DNA of 5,779 nucleotides from contig NATN01000192.1 of assembly GCA_002085355.1 (NCBI GenBank), positions 1 to 5,779 on the forward strand. The letters are read 5' to 3'. Source of the stretch: Candidatus Zhuqueibacterota bacterium 4484_87 (lineage in GTDB: Bacteria; Zhuqueibacterota; Zhuqueibacteria; Thermofontimicrobiales; Thermofontimicrobiaceae). Position 1 is the stretch's first letter; the number at the start of each line of letters is the position of its first letter. Made by a program: the position numbers and the translations under genes. The notes beneath the pieces were generated by a model, which was given only the letters and a program-made list of their open reading frames with translations, made no database searches and had not been told where the DNA came from. Shown piece by piece: positions 5,208 through 5,779 of the stretch.

Positions 5208-5779
5208 TTGAATAAAAACAAGCAGTTCGTATTTTTATTATTAACTCTGATAACGGTCGTTGCGGGCTATGCGTATCTGAGATATGCGTACAAAGTATCA
5301 GATAGTACGCCATTTACGCAGGAAATTGTGCTCATAATCCTGGGGACTGTGGCGACAATATTTATCACAGCAATGCTTTTGAATCAGCAAACCGCTGTTG
5401 AGATCGAAAAAGAGCAGAACATCAAATTCCTCAATTTAAAAGCGCAGACATACGAAAAGTTGCTTGGGCTGATTGAAGAAATGTCCCTGGCAAGCAATTT
5501 CACGGATAAAGAAATCACCAAATTGCAATTCATAACTCACCGACTGGCAATTTTCTCATCGCCGGAGGTGCTAAGCGAATATCAAAATTTCCTTAAAGTT
5601 GTTGCGGATACGGCAAAGGACAGCAGTTTCGGCGGCGACTCAGAAATAATCTCCAATGCGTTGGGGAAACTAACAATACAGATACGAGCCGATCTACTAA
5701 ATGAGCATATTTCCAGAGTAAAATATACCTCTGAACAAATTCGGAGAATAATCGCAAAAAATGCACTCAACTCATCTAC
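5208..5779 (+). CDS. Uncharacterised two-helix membrane protein with a helical soluble domain, partial
   Basis: I do not recognise a named family. The open frame gives 190 residues and continues past the right edge. The TTG start is chosen because of GGAGG 8 nt upstream; the frame closes upstream at a TGA (5139-5141). Two transmembrane helices are clear: about residues 6-24 (after a short N-terminus with K3 and K5) and about 38-59. The connecting loop is about 13 residues, so both termini are probably cytoplasmic. The second helix runs into a charged, probably coiled-coil stretch (about 60-95, with EIEKEQNIKFLNLK at 65-78), then mostly helical soluble sequence. From memory, this plan (membrane helix, then a Q-rich/E-K-rich helix with a FxxLKxxxYxxLL pattern) recurs in many unannotated bacterial proteins, but I can attach no function. 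Transcription diverges from the minus-strand group, so the gene may start a different functional unit to the right. The start and reality of the gene are well supported; its role is unknown. Confidence 0.8.
   Translation, partial: MNKNKQFVFLLLTLITVVAGYAYLRYAYKVSDSTPFTQEIVLIILGTVATIFITAMLLNQQTAVEIEKEQNIKFLNLKAQTYEKLLGLIEEMSLASNFTDKEITKLQFITHRLAIFSSPEVLSEYQNFLKVVADTAKDSSFGGDSEIISNALGKLTIQIRADLLNEHISRVKYTSEQIRRIIAKNALNSS

Overview
The window reads as chromosomal DNA of an AT-rich Gram-negative bacterium. The evidence is a heptose (LPS core) pathway kinase, a bacterial SUI1/YciH protein and an exported protease with a signal peptide. The phylum cannot be fixed from sequence alone. A lineage such as Calditrichota/KSB1 or another FCB-group phylum is a loose guess. 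I see no phage genes, transposases, CRISPR arrays, tRNA or rRNA.

Layout: four genes lie on the minus strand, reading right to left. They are a YciH/eIF1-like protein (4764 to 4423), a large exported subtilisin-family protease (4383 to 1486), a YfcE/MJ0936-type metallophosphoesterase (1386 to 877), and the first 255 residues of an RfaE1-type heptose-7-phosphate kinase, which runs off the left edge. The first two are 39 bp apart and probably cotranscribed. Gaps of about 100 bp follow, and a very good sigma70-type promoter lies directly in front of the kinase gene. A divergent intergenic region of about 440 bp (4765-5207) carries several short direct and inverted repeats and two weak candidate promoters. 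To its right, on the plus strand, begins an unrecognised two-helix membrane protein with a TTG start and a strong Shine-Dalgarno site. It runs off the right edge.

The most interesting item is the protease. Nearly its whole length matches the plan of eukaryotic tripeptidyl-peptidase II (TPP2), normally a giant cytosolic exopeptidase. This copy has a signal peptide, is shorter than the eukaryotic enzyme, and carries two EF-hand-like acidic loops between the catalytic Asp and His. It also lacks both glutamates that hold the substrate N-terminus in TPP2. I infer an exported, calcium-dependent, endopeptidase-like relative of TPP2. The other genes look like housekeeping functions (translation, phosphodiester hydrolysis, LPS precursor synthesis), and no joint pathway among the four is evident.
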